From the NCBI RefSeq assembly GCF_009208735.1, contig NZ_WFLJ01000005.1, positions 248,001 to 312,000 on the forward strand: a stretch of DNA of 64,000 nt, given 5' to 3'. Below, piece by piece: positions 16,789 to 24,392 of the stretch. Within the stretch, counting starts at the first letter, position 1. Each line of letters starts with the position of its first letter. The translations under genes and the position numbers were made by a program. The notes under the pieces were generated by a model. It saw nothing but the letters and a program-made list of their open reading frames with translations. It had not been told where the DNA came from and did no database searches. This stretch comes from Janthinobacterium rivuli. GTDB taxonomy: Bacteria; Pseudomonadota; Gammaproteobacteria; Burkholderiales; Burkholderiaceae_D.

Positions 16789-18336
16789 CTAGTGGCCCAC
16801 TGCCAGATTGGCCTGCACCGTCACGCTTTGCTGTATCAGCGAAGAAATGCCGCTGTTCTGGCTGATGACCAGCAAGCCTGCTGCCGACTGCGCGGTACCG
16901 CTCATGGTGTTGGACATGTCGAAGGCGCCTGCATTGACGGCCACCGCACCGCCGGCACCGCCCGTGCCGCCCATGCCGGAACCGCCGGTTGCCGCGCCGC
17001 CCGTGTTGGTGCCGCCGCTACCGGCCGCGCCGCCGCTATTGCTGCCGCCGCCGGCACCGCCAGCACCGCCTGCACCGGCAATGGCACTGCCGTTCGATGG
17101 CGAACCATTGCTTGCGCTGCCATTGCTCGAGCTGCCGCCAGCCGCACCGGCACCACCCGTGTTTTGCGCCATCCCGCTGCTGCCGCCATTGCCACCTGCG
17201 GCACCAGCGGCGCCGTTGCCGCCCGTGCTGGTACCGCCCGCACCAGCACCGCCAGCGCCACCGGTACCGCCAGTTGCGGCGGCCCCGGCGCCGCCCGTGC
17301 TCGTCAACGCTGCGCCAGCACCGCCGGCACCGGAGCTACCGGCACCGCCCGCGGCCCCCGCGCCCCCGGTATTGGTGCCACCTGCTCCACCGGCACCGCC
17401 CGTCGCCGTGCCACCATTGGAAGTGGAGACGCCGCCACCGGAGTTCTTGGCCAGGCTGCCGGCACTGCCGCTACCGCCAGAGCCGCCAGCGGCGCTGCGG
17501 CTATTGCCACCGTCACCGCCCGGGCCGCCGATGGATTTGCCGCTATCACCGCCGTTGCCGCCTGTCGTGCGTCCGGTATCGCCGCCGGAACCGCCATAGG
17601 CTGCACCGGCGAGGCCGCCCTTGCCGCCGTTGCCGCCATAGATATCGCCGCCGGCCGCACCACGGCCACCGGCACCGCCCTTGCCGCCAGCACCAGCGTC
17701 CCCGCTGCTGGCGTTCTTGGCCAGTCCACCCGCGCCTCCTGCCCCGGCCGTGCTGTCACCCACCATCGCAGCGCCATTGATGGCACTGCCATTCCTGGCG
17801 CTGCCGCCTTTCGCACCCGATGCGCCGTCGCCGCCGATGGCCGCGCCGCCCGAGCCGCCCTTGCCATAGGCATCGCCTCCCTGTGCGCTGCCGCCGATGC
17901 CCCCCTTGCCGGTACCACCGTTGGTATTGCCATTGTTGGTGGCGTAATTGCCGATGTCACTGACCTTGTTGCCCGACACCGCGCCACTCAGGGTGCTCGC
18001 TGCCGTCGCCGTCGATGTATTGAAGGCATTTGCCACGTTACTCGTGCTGGTGCCGCCATTATTTGCCGCGGATGCGCCCAGCGCCGTGGCTTTCGCGTTG
18101 CCGCTGCTATTGTTTTGCCCTGTGCTCTTGTCGTTATTCTGGTCCGAGTTATTGTCTTGCGAGGCAGTGGAATGCCCGTTCGCCCCGGGTCCTGCGCCGG
18201 ACTGTGTCGTGGTGTTGCTCGCGGTCTGGGTATTGTTACCCTTGACATCGTCGACCTTGGTCGACCCGCTGTTCTGGGCATGAGCGCTGAAACCGAAGGC
18301 CAGCGCTACCGCTGCCGCGATGAGAGATTTATTCAT
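16789..18336 (-). CDS. Large Gly-rich secreted protein (putative amyloid or matrix subunit)
   Basis: This 515-residue protein has a signal peptide (MNKSLIAAAVALAFGF, cut near AHA). Residues about 22-130 are rich in Asn, Gln, Ser and Thr (for example DNNSDQNNDKSTGQNNSSGN). Residues about 135-465 are very Gly/Ala-rich, with many GGxGG and GGAGG units. The last 45 residues carry VISQNSGISSLIQQSVTVQ, shared with the 144-residue neighbour. An AGAGGAAA site precedes the ATG. It is the first gene after the sigma-54 promoter and is probably the main extracellular product of the cluster. Low complexity makes homology calls unreliable. Confidence 0.7.
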   Translation of the reverse strand: MNKSLIAAAVALAFGFSAHAQNSGSTKVDDVKGNNTQTASNTTTQSGAGPGANGHSTASQDNNSDQNNDKSTGQNNSSGNAKATALGASAANNGGTSTSNVANAFNTSTATAASTLSGAVSGNKVSDIGNYATNNGNTNGGTGKGGIGGSAQGGDAYGKGGSGGAAIGGDGASGAKGGSARNGSAINGAAMVGDSTAGAGGAGGLAKNASSGDAGAGGKGGAGGRGAAGGDIYGGNGGKGGLAGAAYGGSGGDTGRTTGGNGGDSGKSIGGPGGDGGNSRSAAGGSGGSGSAGSLAKNSGGGVSTSNGGTATGGAGGAGGTNTGGAGAAGGAGSSGAGGAGAALTSTGGAGAAATGGTGGAGGAGAGGTSTGGNGAAGAAGGNGGSSGMAQNTGGAGAAGGSSSNGSASNGSPSNGSAIAGAGGAGGAGGGSNSGGAAGSGGTNTGGAATGGSGMGGTGGAGGAVAVNAGAFDMSNTMSGTAQSAAGLLVISQNSGISSLIQQSVTVQANLAVGH

Positions 18337-18405
18337 TGCAGTTTCCTCTTTAAAAGTTAATCAGGATGCTGGCACCAGACTGAAGCGTCGGGTCCACAGC
18401 TTCAC

Positions 18406-18421
18406 TGCAAATTTGGTGCCA
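18406..18421 (-). promoter_or_regulatory. Sigma-54 (-24/-12) promoter
   Basis: The minus strand reads TGGCAC, five bases, TTGCA, a full match to the RpoN consensus. The -24 GG is at 18420-18419 and the -12 GC at 18408-18407. The start of transcription should be near 18395, about 59 bases before the ATG of the Gly-rich gene. The adjacent gene encodes a sigma-54-dependent activator, which makes a chance match unlikely. Confidence 0.9.
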
Positions 18422-18638
18422 TCAACAGATAAATTGGCCAAGTCATTGAATTACAAGACCTTATTCGAGGCTCTCCGGTTTGCATGGCTATCTTCTAGGA
18501 AATCTGGCAAACAAAACACGAAAAACTGTCACAACCGTGCGCCACCCGCTTTCCAGTTCCGGCTTGCAACAACCGCGATATCGACGCAGAATCAATCACT
18601 TACAAGACGCCACGCCCATCTTTGCGACCGTCTCAATC

Positions 18639-18655
18639 CTGTTACACCGTCACAG
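18639..18655. promoter_or_regulatory. Candidate upstream activator site
   Basis: CTGTTAC, three bases, GTCACAG form a palindrome with one mismatch. The half-site CTGTCAC recurs at 18526-18532. They lie about 105 and 220-235 bases upstream of the -24 element, distances usual for enhancer sites of sigma-54 activators. Confidence 0.45.
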
Positions 18656-18703
18656 CGGCGACGATCCGCACGCAGGGCAAGGGACTTGCCCTGGGCGCCA
18701 GGT

Positions 18704-20050
18704 TCAACACTCAATGTTGAGCTTTTTGATCATCCGGTACAGCGTCATGCGCGACACGCCCAGGTCGCGCGCGGCCTTGCTGATATTGCTGCCAGCACTG
18801 GCCAGGCAAGCCTGTACAGCTTCGCGGTCCGCGCGCCAGCGAATACCGTCGAGTGCAACATCGGCGCTTGGCTCGTCGGCAACGGACAAGCCCAGGTCTT
18901 GCGGCATGATCGCCCTGCCTTCCGCCATCACCATGGCGCGTCGCACCCGGTTGATCAATTCGCGCACATTGCCCGGCCAGCCATGATTGCAAATCGCTTC
19001 GACAGCGGCGTTGCTGAAGCCTTTCACCATCGGCGCCCGCTCCGACACATAGGTGGAAAAAAAATGGTTTGCAAGCAACATCAAGTCTTCCTTGCGTTCG
19101 CGCAAAGGAGGGACATCGAGCGCCAGCACGTTGAGCCGGTAGTACAAATCCTCGCGGAACCTTCCCTGCTGCACGGCCTCCAGCAAATTGACATGCGAGG
19201 CGGCAATGACGCGCGCATCAACGGCGGTGCTGTGCGTGGCGCCGACACGGTAGATTGTCTTTTCCTGCAAGAAGCGCAGCAAATTGGTTTGCAGGGGGAG
19301 CGGCAAGTCGCCTATCTCGTCAAGAAATACCGTGCCTCCGGCCGCCGACTCGATCAAGCCCCGCTTGTCGCGCGTGGCTCCCGTGAAGGCGCCCCGTACA
19401 TGGCCAAACAGCTCCGATTGCGCCAGGCCGGCCGGAATCGCGCCACAGTTAATCGGCACGAAGGGGCCAGCCGCCCGCGCGGAATGGACATGGATGGCTT
19501 GCGCCGTCAGCTCCTTGCCACTGCCCGACTCGCCCCAGATCAGCACCGGCGCGCTGGCCCCGGCGACCTTGAGAATCTGGCTCCGCAAACGGCCAATGGC
19601 GACACCGCTGCCCTTGAGCGCCATATCAGGCTGTTCCAGCGCGCACCGCGGCGCATCCGGCAGCTCGCGCAAAGTGGCATAGCCGTATGCATGGCCCAGG
19701 GTATGCCGCAGCCGCAGCATGTCGACAGGCAAAGTGTGGTAATCATGGCAATGGTCGCGGATCAGGCGCCGGCAGGCGGCCATCTGCAAGGCGCATGGCG
19801 GAAAAATACCCACCCATTGCATATCCCAGTGCTGATGCAAGAAACTGTCGAGCTCTCCCAGCCCGTCGAACGAAGAAATCAGTACCCCGACCGGAAAAGT
19901 GTGCGTGCGCAACGCACGTGCCGCGGCTGCCAGGCCCGTCACGGTGCAGACTTGCCACCCTTCCCACGCAGTACCAAACTGCTGCATGCCTGCCTCATGC
20001 AGTAAACCATTGCCACTCAAATCAATACACAATAACTGTCGTTTCAACAT
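18704..20050 (-). CDS. Sigma-54-dependent transcriptional activator, VpsR-like
   Basis: The start ATG 20050 (MLKRQLLCID) is preceded by GGAGG, giving 448 residues. An N-terminal domain of about 145 residues resembles a degenerate receiver. The AAA+ domain has Walker A GESGSGKE (173-180), the sigma-54 contact loop GAFTGAT (220-226) and Walker B VFLDEIG. A Fis-type helix-turn-helix closes the protein (SKAARDLGVSRMTLYRMIKKL). Length and plan match VpsR, the c-di-GMP-responsive biofilm activator of Vibrio. The intact GAFTGA loop and the RpoN promoter just downstream suggest that it drives the Fap-like operon. c-di-GMP control is inference. Confidence 0.85.
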   Translation of the reverse strand: MLKRQLLCIDLSGNGLLHEAGMQQFGTAWEGWQVCTVTGLAAAARALRTHTFPVGVLISSFDGLGELDSFLHQHWDMQWVGIFPPCALQMAACRRLIRDHCHDYHTLPVDMLRLRHTLGHAYGYATLRELPDAPRCALEQPDMALKGSGVAIGRLRSQILKVAGASAPVLIWGESGSGKELTAQAIHVHSARAAGPFVPINCGAIPAGLAQSELFGHVRGAFTGATRDKRGLIESAAGGTVFLDEIGDLPLPLQTNLLRFLQEKTIYRVGATHSTAVDARVIAASHVNLLEAVQQGRFREDLYYRLNVLALDVPPLRERKEDLMLLANHFFSTYVSERAPMVKGFSNAAVEAICNHGWPGNVRELINRVRRAMVMAEGRAIMPQDLGLSVADEPSADVALDGIRWRADREAVQACLASAGSNISKAARDLGVSRMTLYRMIKKLNIEC

Positions 20051-20388
20051 CCAGCCTCCAAATGTGCTGTGATCATCGGAAAACATCGCGCCACCGCGTC
20101 CCGCAAGGAGAGGCATCCTGCGGGGCAGTGAATGGAAACCTTAACAATCAATGACTTAAGGATTGGCAACGAGAGACGAGCGATGAAGCAGCTCTCAGGC
20201 AGGGTAGCGAGCTTTGTGTATATGTGTGACAATCTTATTGATGCATATCACTGTGGTACTAAAAAATACTTTTCTTTGATAGCGAGTTTGTATTTTCTGC
20301 CACACTGTTATTTCTCATAGTCATCAAAGGTACGGCTAAGCCGTTTGGCATCGTTTTCTTCACGGAAGACGCCCCTCCACGAGATTCC
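20051..20388. other. Intergenic region between divergent genes
   Basis: These 338 bases separate the regulator (minus) from an exported protein gene (plus). No gene is evident. TTGAT, four bases, ATCAC at 20238-20251 matches the FNR/Anr box at 9 of 10 positions. The stretch around 20225-20320 is AT-rich and probably holds promoters for one or both genes. Confidence 0.4.
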
Positions 20389-21099
20389 ATGCTGACAAAA
20401 CATGCCATGACGCTGACCATCGCCGCCTGCCTCTCCAGCACGGGCCTGGCTGCCGGCCCCCTTGATCAAGCCGAGCGCAGCCACTCCATCGCCGCGCGCA
20501 TGCAGGCGGAAACGTCCAGCGCCACCGATCCCGACGCCCCCGCGCCGCTGCCCGTGCCCAGCGACATCTCGCTGGCCGAGCTGGAACGCCGCCTGGCATT
20601 GGGCCAGGCGCAAGCCGCTGAAAAACACTACACGAGCGCGCTCGATCCGGCCGCGCTGGCGGCCCTGGCGCGGCAGATGGATTGCCAGGATATTGTCGGC
20701 GTGCAGCCGTTCGGCTTCCCGCTGGATCGGGCGCAGCCCACCGTCCTGAGCGGCGCCCACCTGCTGGCCCGCTGCCCGCAGCGTGCCTACGTGACCATCA
20801 CGGCCATGTCGATGGCGGGCAAGACGGGCAAGCGCGCCAGCGTCGCTGCGCAAACGTTCAAGCAGACGGTCGATGGCCGGCCCGCGCGGCGCCTGTATTA
20901 CAAGGCGCCCAACGGCCGGCAAAAGGAAACGCTGACCATCATCGATGGCAGTTATGCCTATGCGCTTGAATACTGGTCGCTCGACGACAGCCAGCAGAGC
21001 GGCATCGCGGGAGTACGGCGACTGGAAAAAGTATCGTCGTTACCCCTCGCCCAGCCTCGCGGCGGCGCGCACGACGTGCTGGCATGGCCGGGAATGTGA
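20389..21099 (+). CDS. Exported protein of unknown function
   Basis: This 236-residue protein has a short signal peptide (TLTIAACLSSTGLAAG). A helical segment follows (LAELERRLALGQAQAAEKHY), then a domain with two cysteines (MDCQDIV, LARCPQRAY) that could form a periplasmic disulfide. The C-terminal half is strand-rich (RRLYYKAPNGRQKETLTIIDGSY split by turns). An internal ATG at 20407 is an equally good start. I do not recognise the family. A small membrane protein gene follows after 6 bases. Confidence 0.65.
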   Translation: MLTKHAMTLTIAACLSSTGLAAGPLDQAERSHSIAARMQAETSSATDPDAPAPLPVPSDISLAELERRLALGQAQAAEKHYTSALDPAALAALARQMDCQDIVGVQPFGFPLDRAQPTVLSGAHLLARCPQRAYVTITAMSMAGKTGKRASVAAQTFKQTVDGRPARRLYYKAPNGRQKETLTIIDGSYAYALEYWSLDDSQQSGIAGVRRLEKVSSLPLAQPRGGAHDVLAWPGM

Positions 21100-21105
21100 T
21101 AAGCA

Positions 21106-21318
21106 ATGAATTTCAGCAAAAGCATCAGGACAGCAAGCACCGTGCTGGGGACGGCGGGCGTGTATGCTTTTTTGATCGCATCCCTGTGCAGCATGTTCTT
21201 TGAGATGACATCAGACACGGCCCTTGCGTGGATCGGCGGTCCGATGTTTGTTGTATTTAGTATTCTGGGGCGTATATTTTTACCAGACAGCTTGCGCAAG
21301 GCAAACGTCATCGACTAG
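21106..21318 (+). CDS. Small two-segment membrane protein
   Basis: This 70-residue protein has hydrophobic segments at about residues 11-31 and 38-58, and a short charged tail (DSLRKANVID). It starts 6 bases after the exported protein gene, so the two are probably one unit. The ribosome-binding site is weak. The family is not recognised. Confidence 0.5.
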   Translation: MNFSKSIRTASTVLGTAGVYAFLIASLCSMFFEMTSDTALAWIGGPMFVVFSILGRIFLPDSLRKANVID

Positions 21319-21354
21319 CGGCGGCAAGCATGCCGCCGCTAGTGGCAAGGCAGC

Positions 21355-22047
21355 TTACATGCCCAGCGACTTGAGCAGGTCGGCGTTGTCGTCGTCTTCC
21401 GGTTCCGCCGCAGGCGCCGGGGCGGCGTTCCGTTCGCGGTTCGCGAATTCGCCATCCATCAGCGAGTCGGCATCGACTTCGCGCGAATCGAAATCATGCA
21501 ACTTGATGAACTCGGTACGGTCGATCGCCAATTCCAGGTAGAAAATATTGTTCTTTTCCGTATAGAAAGTGACACGGCGCATTTCCGGACGGTCCAGCGG
21601 CGTGTCGACGCTGAGCATCACCTGCTTGTTCAGCACCAGCATCTTCGGCTGGCTCTGGGTGATATTCGTCTGCAATTCGCGCCGCACCTTGCCCGTGAAG
21701 TCGCCCACGATCTGGTTCATCAGCTCGCCCATGATGTTCGACACTTCGTCCGACGTGTAGAAGCTGGCCAGCTCCGACTTCGGCATCCCCATGTGCAACA
21801 TGTAGCGCTCGTAGATTTCCATCGCCGTATCGGCGGCAAAATTGAGCACGACCAGGCCCGTGAAACCGCCATCGAACATCACGAAGCAACCGATGTCCGG
21901 CTTCAGGCCCGTCTTGGTGATGCGCTGCACCATGCCTGAATAATTGACCTTGCTTTGCGTTGCCACGTTGAGCACCCGAACCACCGAGTTGCACAAACTC
22001 ATCAACAAATCTTCTGTACCGTACACAACATCCTTTTCTGCATCCAT
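21355..22047 (-). CDS. DUF3334 family protein (CheX/CheC-like fold possible)
   Basis: The start ATG 22047 has AGGAGAGG six bases upstream, giving 230 residues. The sequence matches DUF3334 proteins: VNYSGMVQRITKT, DIGCFVMFDGGFTGLVVLNF, TSDEVSNIMGELMNQIVGDF and NNIFYLELAIDRTEF. The GELMNQIVGDF-like helix recalls CheC/CheX phosphatases, so a chemotaxis or signalling role is plausible but unproven. The C-terminal 40 residues are acidic and Ala/Pro-rich and probably disordered. Confidence 0.75.
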   Translation of the reverse strand: MDAEKDVVYGTEDLLMSLCNSVVRVLNVATQSKVNYSGMVQRITKTGLKPDIGCFVMFDGGFTGLVVLNFAADTAMEIYERYMLHMGMPKSELASFYTSDEVSNIMGELMNQIVGDFTGKVRRELQTNITQSQPKMLVLNKQVMLSVDTPLDRPEMRRVTFYTEKNNIFYLELAIDRTEFIKLHDFDSREVDADSLMDGEFANRERNAAPAPAAEPEDDDNADLLKSLGM

Positions 22048-22350
22048 GAGCAACCTCTCCTACTATTTTAAAGATGACAGCACCGTTCCCTGCCCGCCGC
22101 GAGCCGAAACACGACGTTTCGCTCAGCTGGCGGACGACTTCACCTTTGCATGCCTGACCTTGCGTGGCAGCGCGCGCAGCGTTGCCGCCGGCACGCACCG
22201 CCCTCTTACCTTTTTCTGTATAGAAATAAGTATCATGCGCAGAATACCCAGATGTAACATTTCCGTCCAGCCATACCTGCATTTACTTGACGATCTGTGC
22301 GGAAATACCATATCTGGCCTCAGCACGGGCGCCGGCACAGGAAATAGTAA
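22048..22350. other. Intergenic region upstream of the DUF3334 gene
   Basis: About 300 bases lie between the DUF3334 start and the stop of the DUF1488-like gene. Nothing codes convincingly. An AT-rich part near 22205-22250 probably holds the DUF3334 promoter. No clear operator was seen. Confidence 0.35.
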
Positions 22351-22608
22351 CTAAAAATCAAGTGCGCGCAAGACCACGCCGCTGACCAGCAGGTCGCGGC
22401 TCAGGTGAGCGAAGGCGCGCTGGCCGATGCGCAGGCGGTGCGTGTCGAAGATGGCCAGCAAGTCGCCACCCTGCTCCTGATCCAGGCTGCGCAATGCCGT
22501 GTCGGTGATGCGGCAAGTCTTTTCCACGCCGAAGACGGTCAGATGGAAGCGGACGGCGTCACCCGCCGGCTCGATCGCGATGCTGTCGCGCAGGATGTCA
22601 TAGGGCAT
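22351..22608 (-). CDS. DUF1488-like small protein
   Basis: This 85-residue protein starts MPYDILRDSIAIEPAGDAV and ends in a strand-rich DLLVSGVVLRALDF. The N-terminal pattern of a beta hairpin followed by a regulatory-looking FHLTVFGVEKTCRITD region fits DUF1488-type proteins; function unknown. It starts 15 bases after the histidine kinase stop and is probably in the same operon. Confidence 0.6.
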   Translation of the reverse strand: MPYDILRDSIAIEPAGDAVRFHLTVFGVEKTCRITDTALRSLDQEQGGDLLAIFDTHRLRIGQRAFAHLSRDLLVSGVVLRALDF

Positions 22609-22623
22609 GGCTGGGGCACCGGG

Positions 22624-23775
22624 TCAGGTGGCGGCGTTGCTCGCCGCAGCGGCATGCCGTGGCAAGTCGATGATGAAGACGCAGCCGTGGCCAAGCACGC
22701 TTTCCACGCTCAGGCTGCCGCCATTCGCCTCCACGCTGCGCCGGACGATCGACAGGCCCGAACCCGGGCCGGTCTTGTTGGCGCCGCCCTGCGTGAAGGG
22801 CAGGAACAGGTCATTTGCGGCCTCCGGCGTCAGGCCGGCGCCGTTGTCCTCCACTTCAATCCTGATCCGCTCGCCTTTCCCATATGCGCGCACCACCACC
22901 GTGCCATTCGGCGCGCCAAACTTGAAGGCATTCTGCAGCAGCTTGCCCACGGCGGAGAGCAGCAAGTGCTGGTCCGCGTGGAGCTGCAGCAAAGGATCGA
23001 CCTCTTCCACGACCAGGGTGCAGCGGATCAAGTCTGCCTCCAGCTTGGCCGAATAGCGCAGTTCATCGATGAAGTTGTTCAGGAAGAAAACCGAACGTTG
23101 CAAGGTCAAGCCCGCCTCCACCCGCACTGTCGCCAGCGAGCCGTCGATCAGGGTACGCAAACCCACGAGGCTGCGGTCAAGCACGGCTCCGGTCGCGCCT
23201 GCCACGCCCATGCCGCCCTGCTTGAGCGCGGCGACGGCCAGGCCGGCCGTTCCCAGGTGATTGCGCAACTCATGGGCCAGGTAGCCGATGCGCTCGCTCA
23301 ACGCCAGCGCTTGCTCATTGGCAATCAGCACGTCGCGCCGCTGGGTAAATTCGGAGACGGCTTCGGCAATGCCGTTGTCGAGACAGCGGTTCAGCGTCCT
23401 GAATTCCTCGACGGCGAATTCCTCGCCCAGCTCCACGGCCAGATCGCTGACAGCCTGGCACAGGTCGCCATAATCGTGCACCACCTGGCTGACGGAATAG
23501 CCAAGCGCCAGCAATTGCCCGCCGTGCGTGGTGGCGCTGTCGGCCAGTTCCGATGTTGCCTGCGCATTGCCATCGGCGGGGCCGGAAATGGCCAGGCTCT
23601 GCGCCATCTGGCCCGCCTCTTCGGCCTTCAGGGTGCGAATGAGCTGGCCCAGGAAGATGGGGATGCCTTCTTTTAACTGTCGCTCGGTCGGAAAACGCAG
23701 GGGGCGCTTGGCGACCTTGTCACGGCAACGGCGCTCCAGCTCGGCGCGATGTTCTGCTAGGAATAAATGCATCAT
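22624..23775 (-). CDS. Soluble sensor histidine kinase
   Basis: This 383-residue protein has no membrane segment. Residues 1-150 form a helical domain like the RsbT-coantagonist/RsbRD N-domains (LKEGIPIFLGQLI, HGGQLLALGYSVSQVVHDYGDL split by turns). The phospho-acceptor H168 lies in YLAHELRNHL. The ATP-binding domain has N (LQNAFKF), G1 (VEDNGAG) and G2 (GPGSGLSIV) boxes. It should sense a cytoplasmic signal. No response regulator is adjacent, so its partner is unknown. Confidence 0.85.
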   Translation of the reverse strand: MMHLFLAEHRAELERRCRDKVAKRPLRFPTERQLKEGIPIFLGQLIRTLKAEEAGQMAQSLAISGPADGNAQATSELADSATTHGGQLLALGYSVSQVVHDYGDLCQAVSDLAVELGEEFAVEEFRTLNRCLDNGIAEAVSEFTQRRDVLIANEQALALSERIGYLAHELRNHLGTAGLAVAALKQGGMGVAGATGAVLDRSLVGLRTLIDGSLATVRVEAGLTLQRSVFFLNNFIDELRYSAKLEADLIRCTLVVEEVDPLLQLHADQHLLLSAVGKLLQNAFKFGAPNGTVVVRAYGKGERIRIEVEDNGAGLTPEAANDLFLPFTQGGANKTGPGSGLSIVRRSVEANGGSLSVESVLGHGCVFIIDLPRHAAAASNAAT

Positions 23776-23948
23776 GGCGTTTCCAGCAATCTATAGTGAG
23801 TGACTAGTAACCAAGACTACCGCGAGCACAGGCAAGCGACCGTCTGTTACCGTACACTGGCGCTTGCTCGCCTATCGCTGCGTGCGGGACGCATCCGGCC
23901 TGCCCATGTGCTATTGTCATCGGATACCTTACCAGGCAGGAGTCATGC

Positions 23949-24266
23949 ATGAGCAACATCGTTACCAGCGTCTCGTTCCGCTACATTGATCCGCGCCACA
24001 AGGAAGCGGGACCCAGCCGGGAATTCGTCAACCAGAACATTCTGCTGCCGCCGGGCGCCCACCTGCCGCGCATGGGCGAAGCGATCGAACTGATGCATTG
24101 GGACTTGAAGCGCGACATGAAATCCGGCGTGTATGCGGTCCTGTTCGTCCACACGCGCATCGCCTTGTTTGATGGCAACGACAAGCCGTCCGGCTGGCAC
24201 ACCACGATCACCGTGGGGCCGCAGTCCGACGACATCGATGCGCGCTTCCTCACCGCCCCCTCCTGA
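23949..24266 (+). CDS. Hypothetical protein
   Basis: This 105-residue soluble protein has AGGAG six bases before the ATG. It is strand-rich (SVSFRYIDPR, YAVLFVHTRIALF) with an NILLPPGAHLP turn. No signal peptide or known motif is seen. It stands alone ahead of the 556-residue gene, separated by 126 bases. Confidence 0.6.
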   Translation: MSNIVTSVSFRYIDPRHKEAGPSREFVNQNILLPPGAHLPRMGEAIELMHWDLKRDMKSGVYAVLFVHTRIALFDGNDKPSGWHTTITVGPQSDDIDARFLTAPS

Positions 24267-24392
24267 CGTTCGTGCGGCCCTTGTTGCGGCCAGGCGTGAG
24301 CGCCTAAAATAGTGCTTTTTATTAAATAAACATGACCGTGACGGCAGCCGGTGGCGCCGTCACGCGCAAGACAGGGAAAGACGACGACATCG

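Larger units (their letters stand above)
18337..18703 (-). other. Regulatory region of the Fap-like operon
   Basis: These 367 bases between the regulator stop and the Gly-rich gene hold no gene. They contain the sigma-54 promoter at 18406-18421. They also hold a CTGTCAC half-site at 18526-18532 and an imperfect palindrome of the same sequence at 18639-18655. The region is AT-richer than its surroundings, as expected for an enhancer-dependent promoter. Confidence 0.7.

Noticed and set aside
16792-18360. Long plus-strand frames (including one very Pro/Ala-rich) opposite the Gly-rich protein gene
   Set aside because: They mirror the GGC/GCC repeats of the minus-strand gene, which has a signal peptide, ribosome-binding site and sigma-54 promoter.
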